Positions 1 to 8,851 are shown, counted from the first letter of the stretch. The stretch: DNA of 53,793 bases from Fibrobacter sp. UBA4297 (GCF_002394865.1 NZ_DGUZ01000010.1:1-53793), one strand, 5' to 3'. Numbers and translations: made by a program. Notes: generated by a model from the sequence alone, not told the origin.

Positions 1-22
1 CCAGGATCAAACTCTTCATTGA
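1..22 (-). rRNA. rrs: 16S rRNA, 5' end only
   Basis: The complement of the first bases reads AGAGTTTGATCCTGG, the universal start of bacterial 16S rRNA (E. coli positions 8-22). Counting back to E. coli position 1 puts the mature 5' end near base 20-22. The gene runs leftward out of the window, so only the extreme 5' end is present and it gives no taxonomic information. Confidence 0.93.
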
Positions 23-186
23 TTTCTAAATTGTCTGTCCTGTTTTCCGTAAATAGACTTCCAAGAAATTTTCTTGGGCCGTCACTAAGCACATCTCCGA
101 TTCCTTCAATCTTCCCGAAAGTCTCGCGGGCTTTCGCTTTTTCCTTCGTGACTCGGTTTCGGCCTCGTCTCTCAGGAACGGCGCCA

Positions 187-214
187 ATTATAGAATTTTC
201 AGGAACATTTGCAA
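187..214 (-). promoter_or_regulatory. rRNA operon promoter
   Basis: On the minus strand a TTGCAA -35 box (209-214) and a perfect TATAAT -10 box (187-192) are separated by 16 bases. Transcription would start near 180 and give a leader of about 160 bases before the 16S 5' end. The leader holds a palindrome near 61-78 (CCAAGAAA/TTTCTTGG) that could help processing. A-rich DNA lies upstream of the -35 box, as expected for an UP-like element. I saw no second promoter. Confidence 0.75.
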
Positions 215-334
215 GGGGTAATTCTGAAAAAATTTCACTTTTTTTCACTTTTTTCGCTAAAAACGGGATGTATGCCGTCCGCGCTACAGATTATTCACAT
301 TCTGTAAACAGAAATCTTTTGCGAGGAAAAGGAG

Positions 335-392
335 ATGCCCGCTCGTCCCCGTCAAGCGAGGACAGGCGCGAGGACAGGTAGGCGGGCATGAC
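335..392. repeat. 60-bp dispersed palindromic repeat, copy 1
   Basis: A G+C-rich element with outer arms GCCCGC/GCGGGC and an internal direct duplication of CTGTCCTCGCG-like sequence. Copies 2 (20147-20214) and 3 (45778-45843) lie in other intergenic regions in the opposite orientation. It sits between the rRNA promoter and the terminator of the neighbouring GH45 gene. No coding function is evident. Confidence 0.8.
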
Positions 393-420
393 AAAAGCAG
401 AGAATGGCTCGGCTAACGCA

Positions 421-458
421 AAAAAAAACGCCCGGGAGCGGAGCTTCCGGGACGTTTT
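421..458 (-). terminator. Rho-independent terminator of the GH45 gene
   Basis: An inverted repeat (ACGCCCGGGAGC... and ...TTCCGGGACGT) is flanked by A-runs on the left and T-runs on the right, so on the minus strand it is a G+C-rich hairpin followed by a long T tract. It lies about 40 bases past the stop of the gene at 500-2080 and could also work on the plus strand. Confidence 0.8.
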
Positions 459-499
459 TCAATTGCGATTAGGCGTCTTGCGCGCGTTTTGGCGAACGT

Positions 500-2080
500 T
501 TAGTTCGGCTTGCAACCGTTCGGATATTCGTCCGTGAGGCATTCCTGTTCTTCAAGAACATCGCCTTCCTTGAAGGTGGACCAGTCATCGTGCCACTTGT
601 AACGGTTATCCTTAGTCTTGTTGATACGCGTCAGATAATGGTCGATGAGGTACTGCGGGCATTCCACTTCTTCCCAATGATAGGTCGGATTGTCAGCAGC
701 CATGTACCAGTCTGCAAACCAGTGGCAGCCACGGAGCAAGTTCGGAAGCCCTGCGTTACCGAATGCAGCATCGCACATGTCCTTCACGCATTGCTGATAA
801 ACTTCAAGCTTGTTGTCATAGCCATGCTTGCTCTGGCATTCCGTGAGGAAGCCGCCAAAGCCTGCACCCCAGTTGATATTTGCACCATTCACCTGCGTAG
901 AGAGAGCGTCAAAGGCGCCAACGCCACCACCCGGCACCATGAGGTCAAACTGGCCTACTTCCACGTCATGACCGATGTTAGACGTCATCACGACAATGTG
1001 CTTGCCCTTAAGAGCCTTGTGAGTTTCCTTCGGAGCGTTGTTTCCGCTAGCATCCTTGAAAGAACCGTCATACTGCAAGTGGAAGCACTTACCGCAAGTC
1101 GTCTGGGAACCAGGACCTGCCACATAAGCGTAAGAGAGGTTTTCGTTCACGGCGATAGGCGCCATGTCCGTACAAGTGAACACGCCCTTTTCCTTGGCAT
1201 TGCCACAGGCATTGTTCGTACCCTCGAAGCCAAACCAATACTGCTGCACGGCGTGGCCAAGCGTAAATGTCGGAACTTCGACGTCGTGGATATTGCAGTT
1301 ACGAGCAGTCGTCATGCCCTTCACGTAAGATTCCTGAGTGGTCGTATCGGTCTTGCCTTCCTGACCATTGCTAATCCAGGAGCAGTGCGGCTTACAGGCA
1401 TCCCAATAGCGGCTGTTCCAGCCCTTGTTGCCATTGCTCAAGATGTCCTTGGTGTATTCAGCAGGAGGCGGACCGTAAGATTCGAGAGTCGGGAAACCGC
1501 TTGCATCCAACTGGGGGTTAGCACTGCTAGAGCTTTCCGCAGCAGAAGAACCCGGAGTTGCGCTAGATGTAGGATCAGCGCTAGATGTCGGATTTACAGA
1601 CGAACTAGACTGTAACGGATTGATGCTGGAGCTAGAGCCCAAAACCGGCGGAACACCGCCTGCCGAACTGGACTGCGGGTCAGAACCACCACCTAAACCC
1701 GGCGTAACGGACGAGCTAGAACCTGGATTTAGGGTTTCAGAGCTAGAGCTTCCTTCACCACCCGGGACAAAATTCGCCTCGCAACGCTGCAGCACAGCTA
1801 AATTAATTCCAGACAAAACAGGAGTGCCCGTGGCATCCAAAATATTGCTACCATCAAATACGCCAACAGGATTGTCCACAACATCAGTCACTTTGTTGTC
1901 ATCACCGATAATCCAGTAGGAATTGCCAACTTCGACAAGCCAACCCGAATGAGTAAGTGTCATATAAGAGCAAACGTTCGAAGACGCTGGTCCATTTGGA
2001 ATTGTAGTGGAATCAGAGCAGGCGCTATACATCGCACAGGCGCCCACCGCAAGCAAAGAACTCAATAAACGTTTTTTCAT
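500..2080 (-). CDS. GH45 endoglucanase, cell-surface lipoprotein
   Basis: A 526-aa secreted cellulase. The ATG at 2080 is preferred over upstream in-frame codons because it has an AAGGA site just before it and starts a signal peptide (MKKRLLSSLLAVGACAMYSAC) ending at a lipobox-like cysteine (C21). An N-terminal domain (about 22-105) is followed by a serine-rich linker (about 109-187) and the catalytic domain. The GH45 hallmarks are SRYWDACKPHCSW, with D227 as probable base, and VGQFDLMVPGGGVG, with D379 as probable acid. GH45 enzymes cut internal beta-1,4-glucan bonds by inversion. Two relatives lie at 49459 and 51332. It is monocistronic, with its own terminator. Confidence 0.9.
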   Translation of the reverse strand: MKKRLLSSLLAVGACAMYSACSDSTTIPNGPASSNVCSYMTLTHSGWLVEVGNSYWIIGDDNKVTDVVDNPVGVFDGSNILDATGTPVLSGINLAVLQRCEANFVPGGEGSSSSETLNPGSSSSVTPGLGGGSDPQSSSAGGVPPVLGSSSSINPLQSSSSVNPTSSADPTSSATPGSSAAESSSSANPQLDASGFPTLESYGPPPAEYTKDILSNGNKGWNSRYWDACKPHCSWISNGQEGKTDTTTQESYVKGMTTARNCNIHDVEVPTFTLGHAVQQYWFGFEGTNNACGNAKEKGVFTCTDMAPIAVNENLSYAYVAGPGSQTTCGKCFHLQYDGSFKDASGNNAPKETHKALKGKHIVVMTSNIGHDVEVGQFDLMVPGGGVGAFDALSTQVNGANINWGAGFGGFLTECQSKHGYDNKLEVYQQCVKDMCDAAFGNAGLPNLLRGCHWFADWYMAADNPTYHWEEVECPQYLIDHYLTRINKTKDNRYKWHDDWSTFKEGDVLEEQECLTDEYPNGCKPN

Positions 2081-2173
2081 AATTTTCCTTTTTACACCTC
2101 TTCTAAAATTAGATTTTATTGTGAAAAAAGGCACAAAAAAAAGTTTTTTGAAAGCAGATATGTGAGTTGGGAC

Positions 2174-2205
2174 AAAAAAAGGCCGCACTTGCGTGCAAGC
2201 CTTTT
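2174..2205 (-). terminator. Terminator after purM
   Basis: On the minus strand the hairpin GGCTTGCAC-GCAA-GTGCGGCC is followed by seven T residues. It lies about 85 bases past the purM stop and just upstream of the GH45 gene, so it separates the two transcription units. Confidence 0.8.
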
Positions 2206-2290
2206 GGTTATTAGCTATTAGTCAATAGTCATCAGCCTTAGTTAGGCGCCAAAGGCGCGATTACTTAAACCAATGACCAACTACTAATGA

Positions 2291-3316
2291 CTAGTCCCTG
2301 AACTTCACCTGCTTGGTGCCGGCGACAACTTCACCGATCTGCGTCCACTTTTCGCCCTTAGCTTCGAGGTGAGCAACGACTTCAGCCTTGTCAGCCGGGT
2401 CGATGAAGATGAGCATGCCCATGCCCATGTTGAACGTGGAGTACATTTCGTCCTTTTCGACAGAGCCAGCCTGCTGGATGAGCTTGAAGATCATCGGAGG
2501 ATCCCACGTGGTGCGGTCGATAATCACGTCGACGTTGTCCGGGAGGATACGCGGGATGTTGCCCTGGTAGCCCGAACCCGTGATGTGAGCAAGGCCCTGG
2601 ATCTTCTTCTTGTTGCAGAGGTCGATGAGGCTCGGGTAGTAGCTGCGGTGCGGAGTAGCGAGAGCTTCGCCGATGGACTTGTCCATGCCGTCCACGACCG
2701 TGTCGACCTTGTAGCCAGCCACGTCAAAGAGAACCTTACGAGCAAGAGAATAGCCGTTTGTATGGAGACCCGTGGACGGGAGACCGAGGATGATCGTACC
2801 CGGCTTGATCTTCTTACCGTCAATGATATTTTCGCGTTCCACGACACCCACGATCGTACCGGAGATATCGTAGTCACCCGGACCATAGAAGCCCGGCATT
2901 TCAGCAGTTTCGCCACCGATCAAAACGAGGTCGTTTTCGCGGCAAGCCTTGGCCATACCGGCAACGAGCTTGTCCATGACACCCGGTTCCAAGCGGCCCG
3001 TAGCCACGTAGTCAAGGAAGAACAGCGGACGAGCGCCCTGGACGAGGATATCGTCACAGCAGTGGTTCACAATGTCCTGGCCCGGCAGTTCGTGCGTGCC
3101 CATTTCGATATCGACCTTGAGCTTGGTGCCCACGCCGTCGACGGAGCTCACGAGGACAGGGTCCTTCATGCCGAGGTGGTTCAGCGTAAAGAGGCCACCG
3201 AAGTTGCCCACGTCGCCGAGAACGCCCTGGTTGAATGTGGTACGTACGGACTTCTTGACACCGACCATTGCCTCGTCGGCACGTGCCAAGGAAACTCCTG
3301 CGTCTGCGTAATTCAT
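2291..3316 (-). CDS. purM: Phosphoribosylformylglycinamidine cyclo-ligase (AIR synthetase)
   Basis: A 341-aa cytoplasmic enzyme of de novo purine synthesis that closes the imidazole ring of FGAM to AIR using ATP. Full family length. Recognisable blocks are the N-terminal DAGVSLARADEAMVGVKKSV, the nucleotide-binding VDGVGTKLKV, the VNHCCDDILVQGARPLFFLDY segment, LIGGETAEMPGFY and the C-terminal HITGSGYQGNIPRILP. A good AAAGGA site precedes the ATG. It is followed by its own terminator; the upstream gene (3356-4156) runs the same way 39 bases away, so co-transcription is possible. No other pur gene is in the window. Confidence 0.97.
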   Translation of the reverse strand: MNYADAGVSLARADEAMVGVKKSVRTTFNQGVLGDVGNFGGLFTLNHLGMKDPVLVSSVDGVGTKLKVDIEMGTHELPGQDIVNHCCDDILVQGARPLFFLDYVATGRLEPGVMDKLVAGMAKACRENDLVLIGGETAEMPGFYGPGDYDISGTIVGVVERENIIDGKKIKPGTIILGLPSTGLHTNGYSLARKVLFDVAGYKVDTVVDGMDKSIGEALATPHRSYYPSLIDLCNKKKIQGLAHITGSGYQGNIPRILPDNVDVIIDRTTWDPPMIFKLIQQAGSVEKDEMYSTFNMGMGMLIFIDPADKAEVVAHLEAKGEKWTQIGEVVAGTKQVKFRD

Positions 3317-3355
3317 CTTTTTTCCTTTGCCCTACGAGCGGGCAGCGATTTGGCC

Positions 3356-4156
3356 CTATTTACGGGCACTTTGTTTTTCATCAATATTTCTGAGCGCATC
3401 AAGGATGAGGCTTGTGGTATCCGACATCTGGTTGATGTTTACAACATCGGGCATCACATGCGTATCCAGCTTGAACAAGGTATCGTCGCCCCACGAAAGC
3501 AATTTTTCGAGTGCATCCGGACCTGCAAGCCTGCCGCACTTGGCACAGCAGATTCGGCCGTCCTGGAAAGCGATAAAGCCCGATTCACCGGAGCATTCGA
3601 AAATGACCGTCCCGGTAATGCGGCTTTTTTCCATAGTCTGCGCAAAATCAATAAACGGAAGAACCTTCGCCGAAGCCAAAAGCGACAAGCGTTCGAACTC
3701 GTCAATCGCCTCGTTCTTTGCACGGAGGCGGTTTGCCATCACCTTATAGAGGTAGACCACGACGCTTGGATTCTTGTCAAGGAACTTCACGAACTCCGCC
3801 TTCGGGATGTGAAGCACCGTGCAGCCGTCTTCGGCAGCGACAACCGTGTTGCTAGTCGGTTCGTTACACAGGATGGACATCTCGCCAAAACAGGAGCCAC
3901 TTTCCAAAACGGCAAGCGAACTGTAATGACCGTCCGGCAAAATCTGACCGCAAACCGTGGCGCGCCCACTCTGCAGGACGCAGAAGGAATCGCCATCGAC
4001 TCCGCCCTGGAGGATGATTTCACCAGCGTCGTATTCACGAATCTGGGAATTCAATAGCAGATAATCCGCATAATCCCTCGGAACCAGTTGCAAGAACGGG
4101 GTCCCGAGATCATACTGAGCAGCGATCCAGTCTCCAATACCTGTGTGTGACATCAT
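3356..4156 (-). CDS. Cyclic-nucleotide-binding protein with C-terminal DUF4388-like domain
   Basis: 266 aa. Residues about 25-145 form a Crp-type cNMP-binding beta-roll (IREYDAGEIILQGG..DSFCVLQSGRATV... SGSCFGEMSIL). The C-terminal half (about 165-250: VLPFIDFAQTMEKSRITGTV.. GFIAFQDGRICCAKCG.. GPDALEKLLSW) matches the DUF4388/PATAN type found in two-component and gliding proteins. No helix-turn-helix is visible, so it is probably a cytoplasmic sensor or adaptor rather than a DNA-binding regulator. Two ATG codons are adjacent (4156 and 4153). It starts 3 bases after the stop of the substrate-binding lipoprotein, so the two are probably translated together. The ligand is unknown. Confidence 0.8.
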   Translation of the reverse strand: MMSHTGIGDWIAAQYDLGTPFLQLVPRDYADYLLLNSQIREYDAGEIILQGGVDGDSFCVLQSGRATVCGQILPDGHYSSLAVLESGSCFGEMSILCNEPTSNTVVAAEDGCTVLHIPKAEFVKFLDKNPSVVVYLYKVMANRLRAKNEAIDEFERLSLLASAKVLPFIDFAQTMEKSRITGTVIFECSGESGFIAFQDGRICCAKCGRLAGPDALEKLLSWGDDTLFKLDTHVMPDVVNINQMSDTTSLILDALRNIDEKQSARK

Positions 4157-4159
4157 ACG

Positions 4160-5614
4160 CTAAAAATTATAGATATTTCTGTACCATTTGTAAGTGGTAT
4201 CCACAGAATTTACACTCGGAACGGACCCTTTTATGCATTTCGTAAGATTCCACAGGAGTTCCGCCGGACGCGTAATCGCCCCTTCGTAAAAATCGTTGCC
4301 ACCGCCAGGCCCCTTGCGCCCGTCATTCTGGAACACATTCTTTTCCCTGAACGCCTTGATATTTTTTACGCGGGGCTCCAGCGAGAGAATTTCATCGACA
4401 GTACCAAACGCAGACGGATTCACCCACATGTCCACGCTATCGGCAAGCGCATAGACTTCTTCAAAAGAGAACGTGAGTTCACGTGAAGTATCGGAAGCCC
4501 AAATGTAACAGCCCCCCGCATCGCGGACGAGATTTGCGGTAAAGCTGTTGCCGCCGGACGCATGCCACACGCCACCGTAGGACATTCCGGCAAGGACGCG
4601 AGGGCATTGTTTAGTAGGCGGTAGGAAGTAGGAAGTAGAAAGTGAGTCATTTGTGGGGGAAGCCTCCCCCTCGCTCGCACCCTGTAGCTCGCTACCCCCT
4701 CTAGCGGGGGACACCCCCGCAACGCCCCCATTGCGAGATGCAGAATTTGCAATCAAGTTCCTTAAGGTTTCGTACTTTTGTTTCTCTTGTTCATAAATTG
4801 AATCGGCAAGCGGACGGACGCTGAATAGAATTCCGTACAACTTAATCCATTCCAGTTTTGCAAGCGGGGTATTTTCCTGCCATTCGGAAGTGAGCATCAA
4901 CGGCAAGCTCGTGCGTGCAATTTGTTCGTAGTTATCGTAATCACCGCCTGTCGTAAAGTCAAACACCAAGTCCAAATTAAGCGCCATCAGCTTTTCCAAG
5001 GCGCCCGCATCGTAACCGATACTCGCTACAGATTTATTCTTTGCACGCTCATACAGAATGCTATCCACGATGTACTGCCCGTCCGAAACGCCAACAATGT
5101 TATCGCGGAGCCCGAGCCGAAGCATATACCCCACCTGCGATGTCGAGAGCGCAGCCACGCGCTTGAGCGGCACACGCAGCACAACCGCCGAAAGCCACTC
5201 CTCTGGGAACCCCCGACGTTGCAAATCCGTCCCGAGAGCAGCCGCAGCAGAATCCATCATCACGTACTTGTGGACGAGCGTATCCTTGCCGACCACGGAA
5301 CGCACAACAGCGACATCCACCCCGCACAGTTTACCAATCGAGAAATAACCGCTCTCCATCGTCTCGAACTGCACCGATTCACTGCACTTGACCACCGGCG
5401 CTTTGGATTGCAAATTCCCTTGCGTGCCACTCGACTCGTCACGGCAGCCCGCCAATGAAGGAAGCACGACCAAGGCGCCCCAAAATCCCAAAAACAGCGG
5501 AACACCGCGCAAAATGCGTGACGCATTCCCTGAAAAACTAAACCTCACCCCTCGGAACGAATGGCAAAAAGCCCTTAATTTCTTGATTTTCAACATTCTA
5601 TCGTAAATTTTCAT
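4160..5614 (-). CDS. ABC-type metal/cobalamin substrate-binding lipoprotein (BtuF/FepB-like) with in-frame repeats
   Basis: About 484 aa; a lipobox (LPSLAGC) puts the lipidated Cys near residue 57, after an unusually long N-terminal region. The body resembles class III periplasmic binding proteins: GLRDNIVGVSD..., ..YDAGALEKLMALNLDLVF... and GNSFTANLVRDAGGCYIWASD. No permease or ATPase gene is adjacent, so the ligand (iron-siderophore, haem or cobalamin) is not predictable. Residues encoded by 4614-4735 are not family sequence but two repeat elements inserted in frame (see findings). A perfect palindrome at 5513-5527 lies in the N-terminal coding part. The start is uncertain: ATG at 5614 or 5596, neither with a clear ribosome-binding site. 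Confidence 0.75.
   Translation of the reverse strand: MKIYDRMLKIKKLRAFCHSFRGVRFSFSGNASRILRGVPLFLGFWGALVVLPSLAGCRDESSGTQGNLQSKAPVVKCSESVQFETMESGYFSIGKLCGVDVAVVRSVVGKDTLVHKYVMMDSAAAALGTDLQRRGFPEEWLSAVVLRVPLKRVAALSTSQVGYMLRLGLRDNIVGVSDGQYIVDSILYERAKNKSVASIGYDAGALEKLMALNLDLVFDFTTGGDYDNYEQIARTSLPLMLTSEWQENTPLAKLEWIKLYGILFSVRPLADSIYEQEKQKYETLRNLIANSASRNGGVAGVSPARGGSELQGASEGEASPTNDSLSTSYFLPPTKQCPRVLAGMSYGGVWHASGGNSFTANLVRDAGGCYIWASDTSRELTFSFEEVYALADSVDMWVNPSAFGTVDEILSLEPRVKNIKAFREKNVFQNDGRKGPGGGNDFYEGAITRPAELLWNLTKCIKGSVPSVNSVDTTYKWYRNIYNF
4614..4735 (-). repeat. In-frame repeat elements inside the lipoprotein gene
   Basis: Two elements sit side by side inside coding sequence. 4614-4644 is a GTAGGAAGTAGGAAGTAGAAA tract that also occurs at 41837-41868 in a glycosyltransferase gene. 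4654-4727 is a run of G+C-rich palindromes (GGGGGAAGCCTCCCCC, CCCCCTCTAGCGGGGG) whose order matches 42169-42230 in the same glycosyltransferase. Both keep the reading frame open. Confidence 0.75.
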
Positions 5615-5692
5615 GCACAAAACCAGAAGATAATGTATTTTATTGTTTGATTTAATGTCTCTTTTTGAGATTCCTATTAGGAGAGAGCCTTT

Positions 5693-6565
5693 ATGAAGAC
5701 AAAAATAGCCTCTTTATGCATGGCCGCGGTGTTTACCATTCTTGCATTTGCCAGTAATTCATCTGCAGCCGACGAAGGATTTTACGACAAAGACCACATC
5801 CGTGGATTCGTTTCCATTGGCGGAGATTTCCGCGGCATGTTCCCCGGATTCTACGACTACATCAACACGGTTCCCTTCGCAAGCGGTGCGCTTAAGTACA
5901 AAAGCGGTCCGGACACAACCGTTTACTACGGTGCGGCAAACTACAGCAAGTTCAACAGGTACTATCCCGGTATCCAGTTCAATATCGGCGCGCAGTACAA
6001 GCAGTTTCTGACCTGGTTTAGCATCAACTTCGCCATCACGCAGATTTCGGAACGTCCAAAGTCCAGCATGACCGCTTACGCCCTTGACTCTACGGGCACC
6101 CCCGACTTTACCAAAACCTCGGCGTTCCCGCTTTACGACGCCCGCTGGTTCAACTACGGTGTCGACTGGATGTTCGGCTGGAAGACTCTTGGCGAAGACG
6201 CGTTCTTCAACTTGATTCCGGCTGTGGGTATCGGCTTCAACATGATGAACATCCACTTCACGTCTAACTACGTTGTCACAAACTATTCCAGCAAGGAAGA
6301 ATCCATCATGCGCGACCGCTACTATAGCACCATGGCAGCCACGTTCAATGCCGAACTCGAAGCACGCCTCCAGTTCGAGCAGTTCTCTATCGGCCTCTAC
6401 GGCGGCTACCGCGCTATACGCTACAACGAACTCAACGTCGAAGGGGCAAACCTCGACACCACGGTCTTCAACACCGACAACAGCGGCGATACCTGGTTTG
6501 TGGGCCTCCGCATCGGCTGGACCTTCTTGAGCCCGTGGGCCAAGAAGCAGCAGGACAAGATTTAA
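5693..6565 (+). CDS. Secreted outer-membrane-like protein, unknown function
   Basis: 290 aa. A Sec signal peptide (MKTKIASLCMAAVFTILAFASNSSA, cut near residue 25) is followed by alternating aromatic and glycine-rich stretches (FVSIGGDFRGMFPGFYDYI, YPGIQFNIGAQYKQF, FNLIPAVGIGFNMM, FSIGLYGGYRAIRY) and a C-terminal FVGLRIGWTF, all consistent with a small beta-barrel in the outer membrane. AGGAGAGAG precedes the ATG. It is transcribed alone, divergent from the substrate-binding lipoprotein, and ends at a terminator. I do not recognise a specific family. Confidence 0.75.
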   Translation: MKTKIASLCMAAVFTILAFASNSSAADEGFYDKDHIRGFVSIGGDFRGMFPGFYDYINTVPFASGALKYKSGPDTTVYYGAANYSKFNRYYPGIQFNIGAQYKQFLTWFSINFAITQISERPKSSMTAYALDSTGTPDFTKTSAFPLYDARWFNYGVDWMFGWKTLGEDAFFNLIPAVGIGFNMMNIHFTSNYVVTNYSSKEESIMRDRYYSTMAATFNAELEARLQFEQFSIGLYGGYRAIRYNELNVEGANLDTTVFNTDNSGDTWFVGLRIGWTFLSPWAKKQQDKI

Positions 6566-6579
6566 GCAAAATCGAAATG

Positions 6580-7359
6580 CTAACCAAGCCTCGCCAACGC
6601 GGGGCTTTTTTTGTAACCGTTTTTACCAAAGCCGCACTTTTCCCTATAGCCAGAAGGCTCGTCTAGTGACGCCATGATTTTCTTGAGATACGCCTGCCAA
6701 ATGTTTGAATTTTCCGGCTGTGGATTGTAAGGCAGCATGAACAAATTCCTTTCGGCTGAGCGGGATGGCGGATATTTTTCGGCAACCTCTTCCATCGCCA
6801 CATAGTAGCCGCTCTGTTCACGCAGACAGGTATCTGTCCGCCAATAAATCGGGATGTCGCCCTTCTGATACTCAAAATTCCAGCCCAGCAAAAGCATGGG
6901 AACACCTTCGCGCTTGAGGCGCTCCGGCAATGTCGAATACTGTCCCTGCGTACTCAATAGCACAATGACATCGATTTTATGGTAATGCGCATAAAGGTGG
7001 GCGTCCTCGACAAGCTGCATATTCGGACCCATACGATTGATATCCGACGGCACATTGTAATGCACCTCGAATCCTGCCAGAGCAAGCTGTTTTTCAAGGC
7101 GCTCCTGACCATCGTTTATCGTTCCGTCTCCCCTATCGAGATGCCTTACATACGGATGATAGTAGTGCGCTTCAATTTCGACCGGGCAGCCCTCACGCCC
7201 CAAGAGACGCATGGCGTAATCCCGCACCCAGCCCTTGAGTTCCCTAAAATCCAGGCGCGCATGATAGCGGTGATACCTAAGATAATACTCGTTGACCTTC
7301 TTTAGCGTGTAGCCGTCCAAAAAGAAACCGACCCGCAACAGGGACAACTTGCTCGACAT
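6580..7359 (-). CDS. NYN-domain (PIN-like) protein, LabA/DUF88 type
   Basis: 259 aa, cytoplasmic. The NYN fold is indicated by an N-terminal strand with an acidic residue (LLRVGFFLDGYTL), a central VEDAHLYAHYHKIDVIVLLSTQGQYSTL in place of the usual D..L......D..LxSGDxDF block, and a strand KREGVPMLLLGW. The family contains metal-dependent ribonucleases acting on structured RNA. Here the canonical SGDGDF is STQGQY, so some catalytic acids look replaced and activity is uncertain. A perfect AGGAGG site lies 6-7 bases before the ATG. Monocistronic. Confidence 0.75.
   Translation of the reverse strand: MSSKLSLLRVGFFLDGYTLKKVNEYYLRYHRYHARLDFRELKGWVRDYAMRLLGREGCPVEIEAHYYHPYVRHLDRGDGTINDGQERLEKQLALAGFEVHYNVPSDINRMGPNMQLVEDAHLYAHYHKIDVIVLLSTQGQYSTLPERLKREGVPMLLLGWNFEYQKGDIPIYWRTDTCLREQSGYYVAMEEVAEKYPPSRSAERNLFMLPYNPQPENSNIWQAYLKKIMASLDEPSGYREKCGFGKNGYKKSPALARLG
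6587..6612 (+). terminator. Terminator after the outer-membrane-like gene
   Basis: An 8-bp stem AGCCTCGC/GCGGGGCT with a CAAC loop is followed by a T tract. It overlaps the last codons of the convergent NYN gene, so the 3' ends of the two genes are packed together. Confidence 0.75.
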
Positions 7360-7489
7360 AAAAACCTCCTGATATGTTAATGGCTTTTACTTATTAACAC
7401 GCTTTTTTGTCGATTTTGTCCCAATTTTTTTTGATAATATTTTTTAACAGTATGTTTGGTGGTTATCAGCTATTGGCAGTTGCAAAAAA

Positions 7490-8425
7490 CTAGATCAATT
7501 TGCGGTCCTTGAGGTCATCCATCAACGAACCGGGCATCCATTTTTCGAGTTTCTTGAACTCGGGATCATCGAGCTTCTTGCGCTGTTCGGAAGCCTTGGT
7601 ATCGTCGCCGGCATCGTGGTAGATGCGAATGAGGTTCAAGACGGAGCACCAGTAGCGAATGGACTTGCCCGTGCGTTCGAGGTAGTCGGCAGCACTCTTT
7701 TCGTAAATGGTCGCGGCCTCATCGTAGCGTTCGAGCCTGTAAAGCATGTCGGCCTTGATCTGGAGCATCACCGGATGGTTCGGGGCCTTCCGGAGTCCGC
7801 GTTCAGCAAGCGAAAGCCCCGTCTTGTAATCCTTGCGGTCGTAGTGCATCCAGATGAGCGGTGTCAAGAACAGCGGCCAGAATCGTGCCGAACGCAGGGA
7901 ACCCGAATCGAGAATCTTGAGGTACGCTTCGCGATTGTCCGACTTGAACGGGAGCCAGCCAAAGCTGTTATCGACGTAATACGCATAAATCGCATAGAAC
8001 GCCTTCGATTCGTAATCCTTTGCATCCTCGAACTGGCTTGCTGCCGAACGCGTCTGCATGGCGCCCTTGACGGAATGGCCCGTCTCGGTAAGCACATAGC
8101 CTATCTCAAAATTGCGGAGCGCATCCCACAGGCCTTCGGTCTTGCAGGTTTCGAGATTCTTGGCGGCAACCTTGAGCGATGTGGTATCGCCCTTATCGTC
8201 GTACATGCTCACGCGGATGATGTTCTGGAACACGCAACCTACGCCATCGTTTTCGAGGCGGAGCTTGCGGGCCAGGTTGAACGCTTCGACGTAGTTGAGT
8301 TCCATCGTCTTTTGCGTAATCTTCTCGGCAAGTTCGTTTTGCGCCGGAGAAAGTGCAAAAGAAAGTTCGTCGGCAACGGAAATGCCAACGACCATGAATA
8401 GCGATGCGATGAATCTCTTTAACAT
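7490..8425 (-). CDS. Secreted TPR-like repeat protein
   Basis: About 311 aa from the ATG at 8425, which begins a signal peptide (MLKRFIASLFMVVGISVA); a GTG at 8449 would add 8 residues. The mature part is alpha-helical, with TPR-like pairs, clearest near the C-terminus: YKTGLSLAERGLRKAPNHPVMLQIKADMLYRLERYDEAATIYEKSAADYLE. TPR proteins act as protein-binding scaffolds. This one is probably periplasmic. No partner is implied by its neighbours, and no strong ribosome-binding site decides the start. Confidence 0.65.
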   Translation of the reverse strand: MLKRFIASLFMVVGISVADELSFALSPAQNELAEKITQKTMELNYVEAFNLARKLRLENDGVGCVFQNIIRVSMYDDKGDTTSLKVAAKNLETCKTEGLWDALRNFEIGYVLTETGHSVKGAMQTRSAASQFEDAKDYESKAFYAIYAYYVDNSFGWLPFKSDNREAYLKILDSGSLRSARFWPLFLTPLIWMHYDRKDYKTGLSLAERGLRKAPNHPVMLQIKADMLYRLERYDEAATIYEKSAADYLERTGKSIRYWCSVLNLIRIYHDAGDDTKASEQRKKLDDPEFKKLEKWMPGSLMDDLKDRKLI

Positions 8426-8641
8426 TGTAAGCAATTTAGAAACTTTCACGTTTACAAGCCATCTTCCACTTTGGAATATGCAAAAGCTTGCCTCTCAAAG
8501 TAAAAAAATGTATAAATACAATAGATGTTAATAAGAAATAAACAATTTATTAACACTCTGTTAAGAAAAATCAAGTTAAGTGGTTGTCAGAAGGCAATTT
8601 ACAAAAACAGACCACGATACCCTTTCTCGATGGAGGCCACC

Positions 8642-8851
8642 ATGAAGATGTTCCACAAAACACAAACCGCGGCTCTCTACTACCTGCTTCACACAGGGTT
8701 CCAATCCTTCAAGGAGCGGATCAAGGATGAGCTGACCTCCACAAGCGGCATCAATCTCGAAGACATCATGGACGATTCGAACCTTTATGCTTACTACCAG
8801 CAAGGCGAATCGGCGGACTTCGTGGCGGCATGCATCGCGGCAAACAGCTAG
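8642..8851 (+). CDS. Small hypothetical protein (69 aa)
   Basis: A short gene with a GGAGG site (8632-8636) five bases before the ATG and a strong terminator 40 bases after its stop. The product (MKMFHKTQTAALYYLLHTGF...) is a soluble, acidic-ended helical protein with no signal peptide; I do not recognise a family. The in-frame stretch upstream to 8525 lacks a ribosome-binding site and is not included. A clean transcription unit supports a real gene. Confidence 0.65.
   Translation: MKMFHKTQTAALYYLLHTGFQSFKERIKDELTSTSGINLEDIMDDSNLYAYYQQGESADFVAACIAANS

Noticed and set aside
2369..4057. A 562-codon open frame on the plus strand across purM and the cNMP-binding gene
   Set aside because: Runs antisense through two recognised genes and their intergenic gap; no start signal.
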